A stretch of 64,000 nucleotides of DNA from Streptomyces sp. NRRL B-24484 (GTDB taxonomy: Bacteria; Actinomycetota; Actinomycetes; Streptomycetales; Streptomycetaceae): assembly GCF_000717715.1 (NCBI RefSeq), contig NZ_JOAI01000034.1:32446-96445 (forward strand), in the 5' to 3' direction. The number at the start of each line of letters is the position of its first letter. Position 1 is the first letter of the stretch. Shown here in pieces: positions 41,397 through 50,114 of the stretch. The translations under genes and the position numbers were made by a program. The notes beneath the pieces were generated by a model. That model saw only the letters and a program-made list of their open reading frames with translations. It did not search any database and had not been told where the DNA came from.

Positions 41397-43325
41397 TCAG
41401 GCGGGCTGGACGACGGCGAGGACGGCGCCGGGCTCGACCTGCTGGCCGGGGGCGACGCGCAGTTCGGTGAGCAGTCCGTCGGCGGGCGCGGTGACCTTGT
41501 GCTCCATCTTCATGGCCTCCAGCCAGAGCAGCGGCTGTCCGGCGGTGACGGTGTCCCCGACCGCCGCGGCGGTGCGGACGACGGTGCCGGGCATGGGGGC
41601 GAGCAGGGCGCCGGGGTCGGTGCGCTGCGCCGGGTCGGGGAAGCGGTCGAGGGCGGTGAGGGCGGTGGCGCCGTGCGGTCCGTCGACCCAGACGCCGGTG
41701 CCGTGGGCGGCGACGTGGAAGGTCTGCCGCAGGGTGTCCGTCTCCAGGACGACCCGGCCGGGCGCGGAGTCGACGAGCCGGGTGCCGGGGTGGCCCTCGG
41801 CGTCGAGCCCGTTGCGGCCGAGCCGGTAGCGGACCTCCCACTCGCCGCCGTCGGCGGCGCGGTACCGCTTCACCTGCGGCTGGGAGGGGAGGTTGCGCCA
41901 GCCGGAGGGCAGCGCGGTGCGGCGGGAGGCGGCGTCCGCGAGGGCGGCGGCGAGCGCGGCGAGCGGGGTGTCCTTGCCGTCGGGGGCGGTGAGGTCGGCG
42001 GCGTGCTCGGTGAGGAAGCCGGTGTGCAGCCGGGCGTCCAGGAAGGCGGGGTGGCGCAGGGCGCGGACGAGCAGGTCGCGGTTGGTGGCGGGGCCGTGGA
42101 TCCGGGCCCGGGCGAGTGCGTCGGCGAGCCGGCGGGCGGCGGCGGCGCGGGTCGGTGCCCAGGCGACGACCTTGGCGAGCATGGCGTCGTAGTGGACGGT
42201 GACGGCGGAGCCGTCGTCGACGCCGGAGTCCAGGCGCAGGCCGGCGGGGGCAGCGGCGGCGGTGAAGTCGGTGTGCGGGTGGGCGAGGGCGAGGCGGTGC
42301 AGGGTGCCGGTCTGCGGCTGCCAGTCGCGGGCCGGATCCTCGGCGTAGAGGCGGGCCTCGACGGCGTGGCCGGTGGTGGCGGGCGGTTCGGCGGGCAGGG
42401 CTTCGCCCTCGGCGACGGCGATCTGCAGGGCGACGAGGTCGAGGCCGGTGACGCATTCGGTGACGGGGTGTTCGACCTGGAGGCGGGTGTTCATCTCCAG
42501 GAAGGCGAGCCGGCCGTCGGGGGCGAGCAGGAACTCGGCGGTGCCGGCGCCGACGTAGCCGATGGCCCGGGCGGCGTCGACGGCGGCGCGGTGGAGGTCG
42601 GTGCGCTGCCGTGCGGTGAGTCCCGGGGCGGGGGCCTCCTCGATCACCTTCTGGTGGCGGCGCTGCAGCGAGCAGTCGCGGTCGCCGACGGCCCAGACGG
42701 TGCCGTGGGTGTCGGCCATCAGCTGGACCTCGACGTGCCGGCCGGTGGGCAGGTACGGCTCGCAGAAGACCTCGTCGGAGCCGAACGCGGAGAGGGCTTC
42801 GGCACGGGCTGCGGCCAGCGCGGCCGGCAGTGCGGCGAGGTCGCGGACGATCCGCATGCCGCGTCCGCCGCCGCCGGCCGCGGCCTTGACGAGCAGCGGC
42901 AGGTCGGCCTCGGCGGGTTCGGCGCCGACGGTGAGGACGGGCACGCCGGCCCCGGCCATCAGCCGTTTGGCGGCGGTCTTGGAGCCCATGGCGGCGATCG
43001 CGGCGGGCGGCGGCCCGATCCAGGCGAGTCCGGCGTCGAGGACGGCCTGCGCGAAGTCGGCGTTCTCGGAGAGGAAGCCGTAGCCGGGGTGGACGGCGTC
43101 CGCGCCGGCGGCCCGGGCGGCCGCGATCAGCAGGTCGGCCCGGAGGTAGGTGTCGGCGGGGGCGGCGCCGGGGAGGCGGACGGCGGTGTCGGCCTCCCGG
43201 ACGTGCGGGGCGCCGGCGTCCGGGTCGGAGTGCACGGCGACGGTGGCGATGCCGAGGTCGCGGCAGGTGCGGAAGATCCGCCGGGCGATCTCGCCGCGGT
43301 TGGCGACCAGCAGAGAGGTGATCAC
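41397..43325 (-). CDS. acyl-CoA carboxylase alpha chain (biotin carboxylase + BCCP)
   Basis: A 642-residue biotin-dependent carboxylase subunit. The biotin carboxylase part (1-~445) begins LLVANRGEIARRIFRTC and has the ATP-grasp loop KAAAGGGGRGMRIV, FCEPYLPTGRHVEVQ, and FLEMNTRLQVEHPVTE. The C-terminal carrier domain carries the biotinylation site EAMKMEH. It carboxylates its biotin with bicarbonate and ATP for transfer by the beta chain encoded just upstream (23-base gap). Together they would form a geranyl-, methylcrotonyl- or propionyl-type CoA carboxylase. Start GTG at 43325. Confidence 0.92.
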   Translation of the reverse strand: MITSLLVANRGEIARRIFRTCRDLGIATVAVHSDPDAGAPHVREADTAVRLPGAAPADTYLRADLLIAAARAAGADAVHPGYGFLSENADFAQAVLDAGLAWIGPPPAAIAAMGSKTAAKRLMAGAGVPVLTVGAEPAEADLPLLVKAAAGGGGRGMRIVRDLAALPAALAAARAEALSAFGSDEVFCEPYLPTGRHVEVQLMADTHGTVWAVGDRDCSLQRRHQKVIEEAPAPGLTARQRTDLHRAAVDAARAIGYVGAGTAEFLLAPDGRLAFLEMNTRLQVEHPVTECVTGLDLVALQIAVAEGEALPAEPPATTGHAVEARLYAEDPARDWQPQTGTLHRLALAHPHTDFTAAAAPAGLRLDSGVDDGSAVTVHYDAMLAKVVAWAPTRAAAARRLADALARARIHGPATNRDLLVRALRHPAFLDARLHTGFLTEHAADLTAPDGKDTPLAALAAALADAASRRTALPSGWRNLPSQPQVKRYRAADGGEWEVRYRLGRNGLDAEGHPGTRLVDSAPGRVVLETDTLRQTFHVAAHGTGVWVDGPHGATALTALDRFPDPAQRTDPGALLAPMPGTVVRTAAAVGDTVTAGQPLLWLEAMKMEHKVTAPADGLLTELRVAPGQQVEPGAVLAVVQPA

Positions 43326-43348
43326 TTGGGTCGTTCCTCCACGAGAAG

Positions 43349-44947
43349 CTACATCCGGAAGACGCCGTAGCCGCGGGCGCCCTCGACGGGCCCGCTGTGC
43401 ACGGCGGAGAGGCAGAGTCCGAGCACGGTCCTGGTGTCCCGCGGGTCGATGACGCCGTCGTCGTAGAGCCGTCCGGAGAGGAAGGCGGGCAGCGACTCGG
43501 CCTCGATCTGCTGCTCGACCATGGCGCGGATCGCCGCGTCGGCGTCCTCGTCGTACGGGGTGCCCTTGGCGGCGGCGGACTGCCGGGCGACGATGGACAG
43601 CACGCCGGCGAGCTGCTGCGGGCCCATCACGGCGGACTTGGCGCTCGGCCAGGCGAACAGGAACCGCGGCTCGTAGGCCCGCCCGCACATGCCGTAGTGC
43701 CCGGCGCCGTAGGAGGCGCCCATGAGCACGGACAGGTGCGGCACCTTCGAATTCGCCACCGCGTTGATCATCATCGCGCCGTGCTTGATGATGCCGCCCT
43801 GCTCGTACGCCTCGCCGACCATGTAGCCGGTGGTGTTGTGCAGGAAGAGCAGCGGGATGTCGCGCTGGTTGGCGAGCTGGATGAACTGGGCGGCCTTCTG
43901 CGACTCGGCGCTGAACAGCACACCCTGGGCGTTGGCGAGGATGCCGACGGGGTAGCCGTGCACGGTGGCCCAGCCGGTGGCCAGGCTCGGCCCGTACAGC
44001 GGCTTGAACTCGTCGAAGTCGGAGCCGTCGACGATCCGGGCGACGACCTCGCGCGGGTCGAAGGGCACCCGCAGGTCGCCGGGGACGATGCCGAGCAGCT
44101 CCTCCTCGTCGTACTTCGGCGGCTCGGCGGCGACGTCCGGCAGCGGGCCGCTGCGCTGCCAGTGCAGCCGTTTGACGATCCGGCGGGCGATCCGGCAGGC
44201 GTCCGGCTCGTCCTCGGCGACGTGGTCGGCGAGGCCGGAGGTGCGGGCGTGCATGTCGGCGCCGCCGAGCCGTTCCTCGTCGGCCTCCTCGCCGGTGGCC
44301 ATCTTCACCAGCGGCGGGCCGCCGAGGAAGACCTTGGCGCGCTCCCGCACCAGCACGGTGTGGTCGGACATGCCGGGCACGTAGGCGCCGCCGGCGGTGG
44401 AGTTGCCGAAGACGACGGCGATCGTCGGGATGCCGGCGGCGGAGAGCCGGGTGAGGTCGCGGAAGAGCGCCCCGCCGGGGATGAAGATCTCCTTCTGGCT
44501 GGGCAGGTCGGCGCCGCCCGACTCGACCAGGTTCACCAGCGGCAGCCGGTTGTGCAGGGCGACCTCGTTGGCCCGCAGCGCCTTCTTCAGCGTCCACGGG
44601 TTGCTGGCGCCGCCGCGCACGGTCGGGTCGTTGGCGGTGATCACGCAGACCGTGCCCTCGATCACCCCGATGCCGGTGACCAGCGCGGCGCCGACCGGGT
44701 AGTCGCTGCCCCAGGCGGCGAGCGGGGAGAGCTCAAGGAACGGCGAGTCCTGGTCGAGGAGGAGTTCGATCCGCTCGCGGGCGAGCAGCTTGCCGCGGGT
44801 GCGGTGCCGCTCGACGTACCGGGGTCCGCCGCCGGCCAGCGCCTTGGCGTGTTCGGCCTCCAGGCCGGCGAGCTTCTCCAGCATCGCGGCCCGGTGGGCG
44901 GAGTGCTCGGCGCCGCCGGGGTCGAGTCGGGTGGGGAGGACGGTCAC
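43349..44947 (-). CDS. acyl-CoA carboxylase beta chain (carboxyltransferase)
   Basis: A 532-residue carboxyltransferase subunit with both crotonase-like halves: GRYVERHRTRGKL-type entry (here PRYVERHRTRGKLLAR), NLVESGGADLPSQKEIF, FGNSTAGGAYVPGMSDH, and the C-terminal LLFLHNTTGYMVG with GASYGAGHYGMCGRAYEPRF. These blocks are closest to methylcrotonyl-/geranyl-CoA carboxylase beta chains. GGAGG seven bases upstream supports the GTG at 44947, which overlaps the AtuA stop by four bases (GTGA). It should work with the adjacent alpha chain in degradation of branched or isoprenoid acyl-CoAs. Confidence 0.92.
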   Translation of the reverse strand: MTVLPTRLDPGGAEHSAHRAAMLEKLAGLEAEHAKALAGGGPRYVERHRTRGKLLARERIELLLDQDSPFLELSPLAAWGSDYPVGAALVTGIGVIEGTVCVITANDPTVRGGASNPWTLKKALRANEVALHNRLPLVNLVESGGADLPSQKEIFIPGGALFRDLTRLSAAGIPTIAVVFGNSTAGGAYVPGMSDHTVLVRERAKVFLGGPPLVKMATGEEADEERLGGADMHARTSGLADHVAEDEPDACRIARRIVKRLHWQRSGPLPDVAAEPPKYDEEELLGIVPGDLRVPFDPREVVARIVDGSDFDEFKPLYGPSLATGWATVHGYPVGILANAQGVLFSAESQKAAQFIQLANQRDIPLLFLHNTTGYMVGEAYEQGGIIKHGAMMINAVANSKVPHLSVLMGASYGAGHYGMCGRAYEPRFLFAWPSAKSAVMGPQQLAGVLSIVARQSAAAKGTPYDEDADAAIRAMVEQQIEAESLPAFLSGRLYDDGVIDPRDTRTVLGLCLSAVHSGPVEGARGYGVFRM

Positions 44948-46641
44948 AGGAGTGCCTCCGGGATGTCGAGGTGCCGGGAGCGCAGCCACTCCCCCAGCGC
45001 CTTGGCCTGCGGGTCGAAGCGGGCCTGCGCCGCGACTCCCTCGCCGAGCAGTCCGGCGACGGTGAAGTTGACGGCCCGCAGGTTGGGCAGCAGGTGCCGT
45101 TCCACCGTCAGTCCGGCGGTCTCGGGGAGCAGTCGGCGCAGCAGGTCGGTGGTGAGGGTGTGGGCGAGCCAGCGCCAGCCGTCCTCGGTGCGGGCCCAGA
45201 CGCCGAGGTTGGCGTCGCCGCCCTTGTCGCCGCTGCGGGCGCCGGCGACGAGGCCGAGCGGGGCACGGCGGGTCGGCCCGGCGGGCAGCGGCTCCGGCAG
45301 CGGCGGCTCGGCGAGCGGTTCGAGCGGCCGGGTGCGCTCGGGCGCGGGGACGGGCCGGGCGGTGCCGTCGGGCAGCACCGCGGTGTGCGGGACGCCGCGC
45401 CGGTCGGTGTACGCGGTCTCGAAGACGCCGTACGGGGTGCCGGGTCCGGGCGGTGCGGTGAGGTGGAAGCCGGGGTAGCCGGCGAGGCCGAGTTCGACGG
45501 CGGCGGCGCCGACCGCCCGGCCGACGGCCCGCTCGTCGGGGTCGCGGACGGTGAGGCGCAGCAGCGCGGAGGCCGCCTCCTCGGTGTCGGCGTCGGGGTG
45601 GTCGGTGCGGGCGAGGGTCCAGCGGAGTTCGGCGGGCCGGCGGGTGAGCGCCTGCTCGAACTGGCGGCGCACCAGGTCGGCCTTGGCCTCGACGTCGAGG
45701 CCGGTGAGGACGAAGACGACCTCGTTGCGGTAGCCGCCGAGCCGGTTGAGGCCGACCTTGAGCGCGGGCGGCGGTGCCTCGCCGCGGACGCCCTCGACGA
45801 GCACCCGGTCGGGCCCCTGCTGGGCGAGCCGGACGGTGTCCAGGCGGGCCGTCACATCCGGTCCGGCGTAGCGCGGTCCGGCGGTCTCGTAGAGCAGCTG
45901 GGCGGTGACGGTCCCGACGGTGACGGCGCCGCCGGTGCCGGGGTGCTTGGTGATGACGCTGCTGCCGTCGGCGTGGATCTCGGCGAGCGGGAAGCCGGGG
46001 CGGGGGTCGCGGCCGGGGCCGAGGTGCTCCTGGAAGAAGGCGTAGTTGCCGCCGGTGGCCTGGGCGCCGCATTCGAGGACGTGGCCGGCGACGACGGCGC
46101 CGGCGAGCGCGTCGAGGTCGTCGGGGCCCCAGCCGAAGTGGGCCATGGCGGGGCCGGTGACGAGGGCGGCGTCGGTGACCCGGCCGGTGACGACGATGTC
46201 GGCGCCGCCGCGCAGGCAGGCGGCGATGCCGGCGCCGCCGAGGTAGGCGTTGGCGGCGAGCAGGCCGGGCCGGGGGCCGAACTCGGCGGCGCGGGCGAGC
46301 AGGTCGTCGCCGAGGACGTGGCCGGTGCGCAGCGCGAGGCCCTGCTTGGCGGCGAGGTCGGCGACCGCCTCGGCGAGCCGGGCGGGGTTGAGTCCGCCGG
46401 CGTTGACGACGAGCTTGACGCCGCGTTCGGCGGCGAGGGCGAGGCACTGCCCGGCCTGCCGGAGGAAGGTCTTGGCGTAGCCGAGGCCCGGGTCCTTCAG
46501 CCGGTCCCTGGCGAGGATGAGCATGGTGAGTTCGGCGAGGTAGTCGCCGGTCAGCACGTCCAGCGGTCCGCCGGTGAGCATTTCCTCGAACGCGGCGAAT
46601 CGGTCGCCGTAGAACCCGGACGCATTGCCGATCCGCAGCAT
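44944..46641 (-). CDS. atuA: AtuA-like protein (DUF1446, acyclic terpene utilisation)
   Basis: A 565-residue protein of the AtuA/DUF1446 family. AtuA is required for citronellol/geraniol degradation in Pseudomonas but has no settled enzymatic role. The N-terminal core (MLRIGNASGFYGDRFAAFEEM, GLGYAKTFLRQ, VVNAGGLNP) and the GGADIVVTGRVTDAALVTGP segment are clear. A C-terminal domain with LVAGARSGDKGGDANLGVWA matches the family's extra domain. First gene of a four-gene operon with carboxylase beta, alpha and acyl-CoA dehydrogenase. That gene set parallels atuA-atuC-atuF-atuD. Leucine catabolism is the main alternative. Confidence 0.85.
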   Translation of the reverse strand: MLRIGNASGFYGDRFAAFEEMLTGGPLDVLTGDYLAELTMLILARDRLKDPGLGYAKTFLRQAGQCLALAAERGVKLVVNAGGLNPARLAEAVADLAAKQGLALRTGHVLGDDLLARAAEFGPRPGLLAANAYLGGAGIAACLRGGADIVVTGRVTDAALVTGPAMAHFGWGPDDLDALAGAVVAGHVLECGAQATGGNYAFFQEHLGPGRDPRPGFPLAEIHADGSSVITKHPGTGGAVTVGTVTAQLLYETAGPRYAGPDVTARLDTVRLAQQGPDRVLVEGVRGEAPPPALKVGLNRLGGYRNEVVFVLTGLDVEAKADLVRRQFEQALTRRPAELRWTLARTDHPDADTEEAASALLRLTVRDPDERAVGRAVGAAAVELGLAGYPGFHLTAPPGPGTPYGVFETAYTDRRGVPHTAVLPDGTARPVPAPERTRPLEPLAEPPLPEPLPAGPTRRAPLGLVAGARSGDKGGDANLGVWARTEDGWRWLAHTLTTDLLRRLLPETAGLTVERHLLPNLRAVNFTVAGLLGEGVAAQARFDPQAKALGEWLRSRHLDIPEALL

Positions 46642-46696
46642 GCCCGCCTCCCCTGCGCTGGTCGTGCAGCAGCCTGGCAGCGGCCCGCGGATAAAT

Positions 46697-46712
46697 CAAG
46701 CATGCATGCTTG
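46697..46712. promoter_or_regulatory. perfect 16-bp palindrome upstream of the atuA operon
   Basis: CAAGCATGCATGCTTG is completely self-complementary and lies 56 bases upstream of the atuA start in a locally AT-rich patch (ATAAATC to the left, TTTTG to the right). It is a good candidate operator for a TetR- or GntR-type repressor of the operon. No regulator gene is adjacent. Confidence 0.65.
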
Positions 46713-47095
46713 TTTTGCTCCGGAACCTCTCCCGACCACCCCCGAATGCCGTGCGGAACGCCTCATGGACCTCGCCGCGGCCGCCCCGGGACACCTCGCG
46801 CGTGACGGCCCGGCGGAACGGTTCGTCCGGCGAGGGACGGGGCCGTACGGGGGTGGTGCGGGTCCGAATCCGATGCCCCGTCACAGCCCGTAATCAGAAG
46901 TGGGGTCCGCAGTACCGCCGATGGCCCAGTGGTCGTGGAGATTCCCACCCGGGCGGACGAACCTCGCGCGCGCCCGGAGGACCGTTCCGTCTCCCCGTGC
47001 CAAGACTGGGTGGCGGGCGCCGCCCGGCCGGCAGGCCGTCGGCCCGGCGCCCATGGTTCCACCCAGGAACGTCCCCTCCCGAATTGGAGAAGACC
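46713..47095. other. 383-base intergenic region upstream of the chaplin
   Basis: This stretch separates the leftward atuA operon from the rightward chaplin gene. No gene is supported. It should hold the developmental promoter of the chaplin and the promoter of the atuA operon at its left end. CGTAAT at 46889-46894 resembles half of a BldN-type -35, but no matching -10 follows. GGAG seven bases before the GTG at 47096 is the chaplin ribosome site. Confidence 0.4.
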
Positions 47096-47335
47096 GTGAA
47101 GGACATCCGCAAGGCTCTCGCGCTGACCGCCGCCGCCGGTGCGCTCGTGCTGGGCACGGCCGGCGTGGCCAACGCCGACGCGAGCGCCGTCGGCACGGCC
47201 ATCGGCTCCCCGGGCGTGCTGTCCGGCAACGTGGTTCAGATTCCGATCCACATTCCCGTCAACATCTGCGGGAACAGCATCAACCTGATCGGGCTGCTGA
47301 ACCCGACGGCCGGCAACGTCTGCACCAACAGCTGA
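47096..47335 (+). CDS. short chaplin (aerial hyphae surface amyloid protein)
   Basis: A 79-residue secreted protein. Residues 1-27 are a Sec signal peptide (basic start, hydrophobic core, cleavage after ANA). The mature 52 residues form one chaplin domain with GNVVQIPIHIPVNICGNS and LLNPTAGNVCTN, including the paired cysteines C58 and C76. Chaplins assemble into amyloid-like films that make streptomycete aerial hyphae and spores hydrophobic. Without a sortase signal this belongs to the short class (ChpD-H-like). It starts with GTG and has its own hairpin terminator. Confidence 0.93.
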   Translation: MKDIRKALALTAAAGALVLGTAGVANADASAVGTAIGSPGVLSGNVVQIPIHIPVNICGNSINLIGLLNPTAGNVCTNS

Positions 47336-47350
47336 GCCTCGCGCACGGGT

Positions 47351-47388
47351 GCCCCCGGCGCGGCCCGCTCCACGGGCCGGCCGGGGGC
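47351..47388. terminator. GC-rich terminator hairpin after the chaplin
   Basis: GCCCCCGGC-g-CGGCCCG, loop of about five bases, then CGGGCCG-GCCGGGGGC. The stem has 16 base pairs with one bulged G. It lies between the convergent chaplin and oxidoreductase genes and can serve both. Confidence 0.75.
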
Positions 47389-47423
47389 GCCGCCGCGCAC
47401 CGCCCCGGACGGGTGGCGGTCCG

Positions 47424-48353
47424 TCAGACCTGGGCCTCGATCTGCTCGACGACGTGCTCGCACAGCTCGTGGGTGCGCAGCGCGTCCCGCGCGGAGAGCA
47501 CCTTGCCGGCGCGGACGGACTCCAGGAAGGACAGCACGATCTGCTCGATGCCGCGCTGGCGGGCGACGGAGACCCAGTCGCCGCGGCGCCGGACGGTCGG
47601 CTGGCCACGGAAGTCGACCACCTCGGCGAGGTTGATGACGCTCCGCTTGGAGTCGCCGCCGGAGACCTCCAGCACCTCTTCGGTGGCGCCGCTCATCCGG
47701 TTCATGATGCCGAGGGCGGTGAAGCCCTGGCCGGCCAGGGTGAGGACGACGTGCTCCATCAGGCCGTCGCGGCTGCGGGAGCGGACGTCCACGTGCTCGA
47801 TCTCGCCCGGCACCAGGAAGCGCAGGGTGTCGACGACGTGGATGAAGTCGTCGAAGACGGCGGAGCGGGCGGCCTCCGGCAGCCCCTCGCGGTGCTTCTG
47901 AAGGACGATCAGGTCCCGCGGCCGCTCCTGGGCGAGCAGGTAGCCGGGGGCGTGCCGGCGGTTGAAGCCGACCAGCAGCGAGCGGCCGGCCTGCTCGGCG
48001 AGGTCGACCAGGCGGCGGGCGCCGTCCAGGGTGTGGTCCAGCGGCTTGTCCACGTAGACGTCGACGCCGGCGGTCAGCAGCTGCTCGACGATCGGGACGT
48101 GCTGGCTGGTGGAGGCGTGCACGAAGGCCGCGCGGATGCCGCTGTCGATGACCTCGCCGAGGTCGGTGTAGCGGTGCGGGATGCGGTGGGCGTCGCCGAG
48201 CCGGTCCAGCTTGGCGCGGTCGCGGGTCATCAGCCGCAGGTCGAGGCCGGGCTGGGCGGTGAGCACCGGGAGGTAGGCCTTCTGCGCGATGTCGCCGAGG
48301 CCGATCACCGCCACCGGCAGGGGGGCGGGATCGATGTCGTGGTCGTGGCTCAC
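47424..48353 (-). CDS. Gfo/Idh/MocA family oxidoreductase
   Basis: A 309-residue NAD(P)-dependent dehydrogenase of the glucose-fructose oxidoreductase/inositol dehydrogenase family. The N-terminal Rossmann motif is VAVIGLGDIAQKAYLPVL and the family EKP-type motif reads VYVDKPLDHT, with lysine in place. The C-terminal domain is a shortened alpha/beta unit. Members oxidise sugars, cyclitols or related alcohols. The GTG start has AGGAGA five to six bases upstream. It stands alone and has no telling neighbour. Confidence 0.88.
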   Translation of the reverse strand: MSHDHDIDPAPLPVAVIGLGDIAQKAYLPVLTAQPGLDLRLMTRDRAKLDRLGDAHRIPHRYTDLGEVIDSGIRAAFVHASTSQHVPIVEQLLTAGVDVYVDKPLDHTLDGARRLVDLAEQAGRSLLVGFNRRHAPGYLLAQERPRDLIVLQKHREGLPEAARSAVFDDFIHVVDTLRFLVPGEIEHVDVRSRSRDGLMEHVVLTLAGQGFTALGIMNRMSGATEEVLEVSGGDSKRSVINLAEVVDFRGQPTVRRRGDWVSVARQRGIEQIVLSFLESVRAGKVLSARDALRTHELCEHVVEQIEAQV

Positions 48354-48545
48354 GGACTCTCCTGCTGAGGGTGTGGTGGCCCCCTGCTGGGTGGTCGGGG
48401 GCCGGGCCGCCCAGCAGCATATGCCAGTCATGCCGTTGAGCAGTGCGGATGCCGGAGATCGGATCCGACGGACCGTCAGATTCCGGCGCCGCGCGGACGC
48501 CGCGGGCAGCATGGACGGGACACCGGACACGGGAGGAGCGGGGCG

Positions 48546-49472
48546 ATGGTCGAGCGCATGGTCGGCCCGGTCGGCGCGGACGGCGTCGAACTGTGCACGG
48601 AGTCCTTCGGCGACCCGGCGGATCCGCCCGTCCTGCTCGTCATGGGCACCGGTGCCTCGATGCTCTGGTGGGACGAGGACTTCTGCCGGCTGCTCGCCGC
48701 GGGCGGGCGCCACGTGATCCGCTACGACCACCGCGACACCGGCCGTTCGACCGGCTGGCCGCCGGGCCGCCCCGGCTACACCGGATCGGACCTGGTCGAC
48801 GACGCCGCGCGGGTGCTCGACGGCCACGGGATCGCGGCCGCGCACGTCGTGGGCGTCTCGGCGGGCGGGGCGCTCGCGCAGCTGCTCGCGCTCGGGCAGC
48901 CGGGCCGGGTCCTGTCCCTCGTCCTGATCAGCACCTCCTCCGCCGTGTCCGGCGGTCGGGAGCTGCCCCCGCCGACCGAGGAGTTCCTGCGCTTCGCCTC
49001 GGCCGCGGCCGACGACCGGCCGGGCACCGACGCGGGGACGGACCACCGGGTCGCGTACGCGCGCCTGCTCGCCGGGGGTCGGCGGCCGTTCGACGAGGCC
49101 GCCGCCCGCAGCCTCGTCCGACGCGAGACCGAGCGGGCCCGCGACCCGGCGGCGGCCGGCAACCACGACCTGCTCGCGGAGGGCACGCCCGCCCGGGCCG
49201 ACCTCTCCGCCGTCGCCGTGCCCGTGCTGGTGGTCCACGGGACGGCCGACCCGATGTTCCCGTTGGCGCACGGCGAGGCCCTCGCGGAGCGGATCCCCGG
49301 CGCGCGGCTGCTCGTCCTGACCGACGCCGGACACGGTGTCGACCGCGCCGACTGGCCGACGGTCGTCCCCGCCGTCCTCGCCCACACCGCCCCGCACACC
49401 GCCCCGGGGGAACGCCCCGCCGGGCGAGCACCCGGGCCCGGCCGGAGCACTACCGGCGGACGAGGCGGGTGA
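48546..49472 (+). CDS. alpha/beta hydrolase
   Basis: A 308-residue alpha/beta-hydrolase. The nucleophile elbow is GVSAGG, the oxyanion region VMGTGASMLWWD, and HDHRDTGRS-like YDHRDTGRSTGW is the conserved loop of lipase/esterase relatives. The late aspartate is in VHGTADPMFPL and the histidine in TDAGHGVDR. It resembles streptomycete hydrolases related to aclacinomycin methylesterase RdmC, but the substrate cannot be named. GGAGGAG seven bases upstream fixes the ATG. Its last 23 bases overlap the convergent RibD-like gene. Confidence 0.88.
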   Translation: MVERMVGPVGADGVELCTESFGDPADPPVLLVMGTGASMLWWDEDFCRLLAAGGRHVIRYDHRDTGRSTGWPPGRPGYTGSDLVDDAARVLDGHGIAAAHVVGVSAGGALAQLLALGQPGRVLSLVLISTSSAVSGGRELPPPTEEFLRFASAAADDRPGTDAGTDHRVAYARLLAGGRRPFDEAAARSLVRRETERARDPAAAGNHDLLAEGTPARADLSAVAVPVLVVHGTADPMFPLAHGEALAERIPGARLLVLTDAGHGVDRADWPTVVPAVLAHTAPHTAPGERPAGRAPGPGRSTTGGRGG

Positions 49473-50043
49473 GGGTGACGCCGTTGGGGAAGGCGGTGCG
49501 CTCGGCGACGTCGAAGACGGTCGGGTCGAAGGCGCCGTCGAAGGCCGGGATGCCGGCGCCGGCGACCACCGGGTAGTTCTTGATCAGCAGTTCGTCGACC
49601 TCGCCCAGCAGCGCGCCCGCGAGCCTGCCTCCGCCGCAGAGCCAGATGTCGAGGCCGCTGCTCCCGTCCTTCTTGAGCTGCCGGACGAGGGCGACCGGGT
49701 CGCCCGGGACGACGGTGACGGCCGGGTCGGTGTCCGGGCGGAGGGTGCTGGACACCACGTACTGCCGCAGGTGGGCGTAGGGGCTGGTGATCCCCGCGTC
49801 GAGGGCGGGGCGGTAGGCGCCGAGGCCCATGAGGACGGTGTCGAAGCGCCGGTTGGGCGCGTCGGCCAGGCCGAGGGCGGCCCGGACGACGGTCGGCACG
49901 GTCTCCGGGTACAGCGTGTTCGTCCAGGCGGAGTAGGCGGCGGCCTGCTCCTCGTCCCCCTGGGGGAAGAAGTCGTACTCGCCACCGGGGCCGGCGATGC
50001 GTCCGTCGAGGGTGACGGCGACGTAGTACACGAGCTTTCGCAC
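49450..50043 (-). CDS. dihydrofolate reductase-like (RibD C-terminal) protein
   Basis: A 197-residue RibD_C-fold reductase. It has LVYYVAVTLDGRIAGPGGE at the N-terminus, the RFDTVLMGLGAY strand-loop, and LDIWLCGGGRLAGALL before the C-terminal strands. Such stand-alone proteins use NADPH, but their substrates are mostly unknown. The GTG start lies next to a large inverted repeat shared with a divergent TetR gene. That arrangement suggests the reductase is controlled by that repressor and may modify or respond to a toxic small molecule. Confidence 0.87.
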   Translation of the reverse strand: MRKLVYYVAVTLDGRIAGPGGEYDFFPQGDEEQAAAYSAWTNTLYPETVPTVVRAALGLADAPNRRFDTVLMGLGAYRPALDAGITSPYAHLRQYVVSSTLRPDTDPAVTVVPGDPVALVRQLKKDGSSGLDIWLCGGGRLAGALLGEVDELLIKNYPVVAGAGIPAFDGAFDPTVFDVAERTAFPNGVTLTRLVRR

Positions 50044-50050
50044 TCTGATG

Positions 50051-50107
50051 ACTCCAGTCGTAGTACTCTGTTTGAAGTGGTTTGAAACTTAGTACTACGA
50101 CTGGAGT
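50051..50107. promoter_or_regulatory. perfect 17-bp inverted repeat, shared control region of RibD-like and tetR genes
   Basis: ACTCCAGTCGTAGTACT (50051-50067) and its exact complement AGTACTACGACTGGAGT (50091-50107) flank 23 bases containing GTTTGAA twice. Each arm carries the ribosome site (CTGGAGT) of the gene on its side, seven to eight bases before the start codons. The two genes thus have mirror-image 5' ends. A TetR operator pair is the likely function. Confidence 0.8.
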
Positions 50108-50114
50108 GGTGTCA

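Noticed and set aside
46889-46925. BldN-dependent promoter for the chaplin
   Set aside because: CGTAAT matches a -35 reasonably but no acceptable -10 follows at the required distance.
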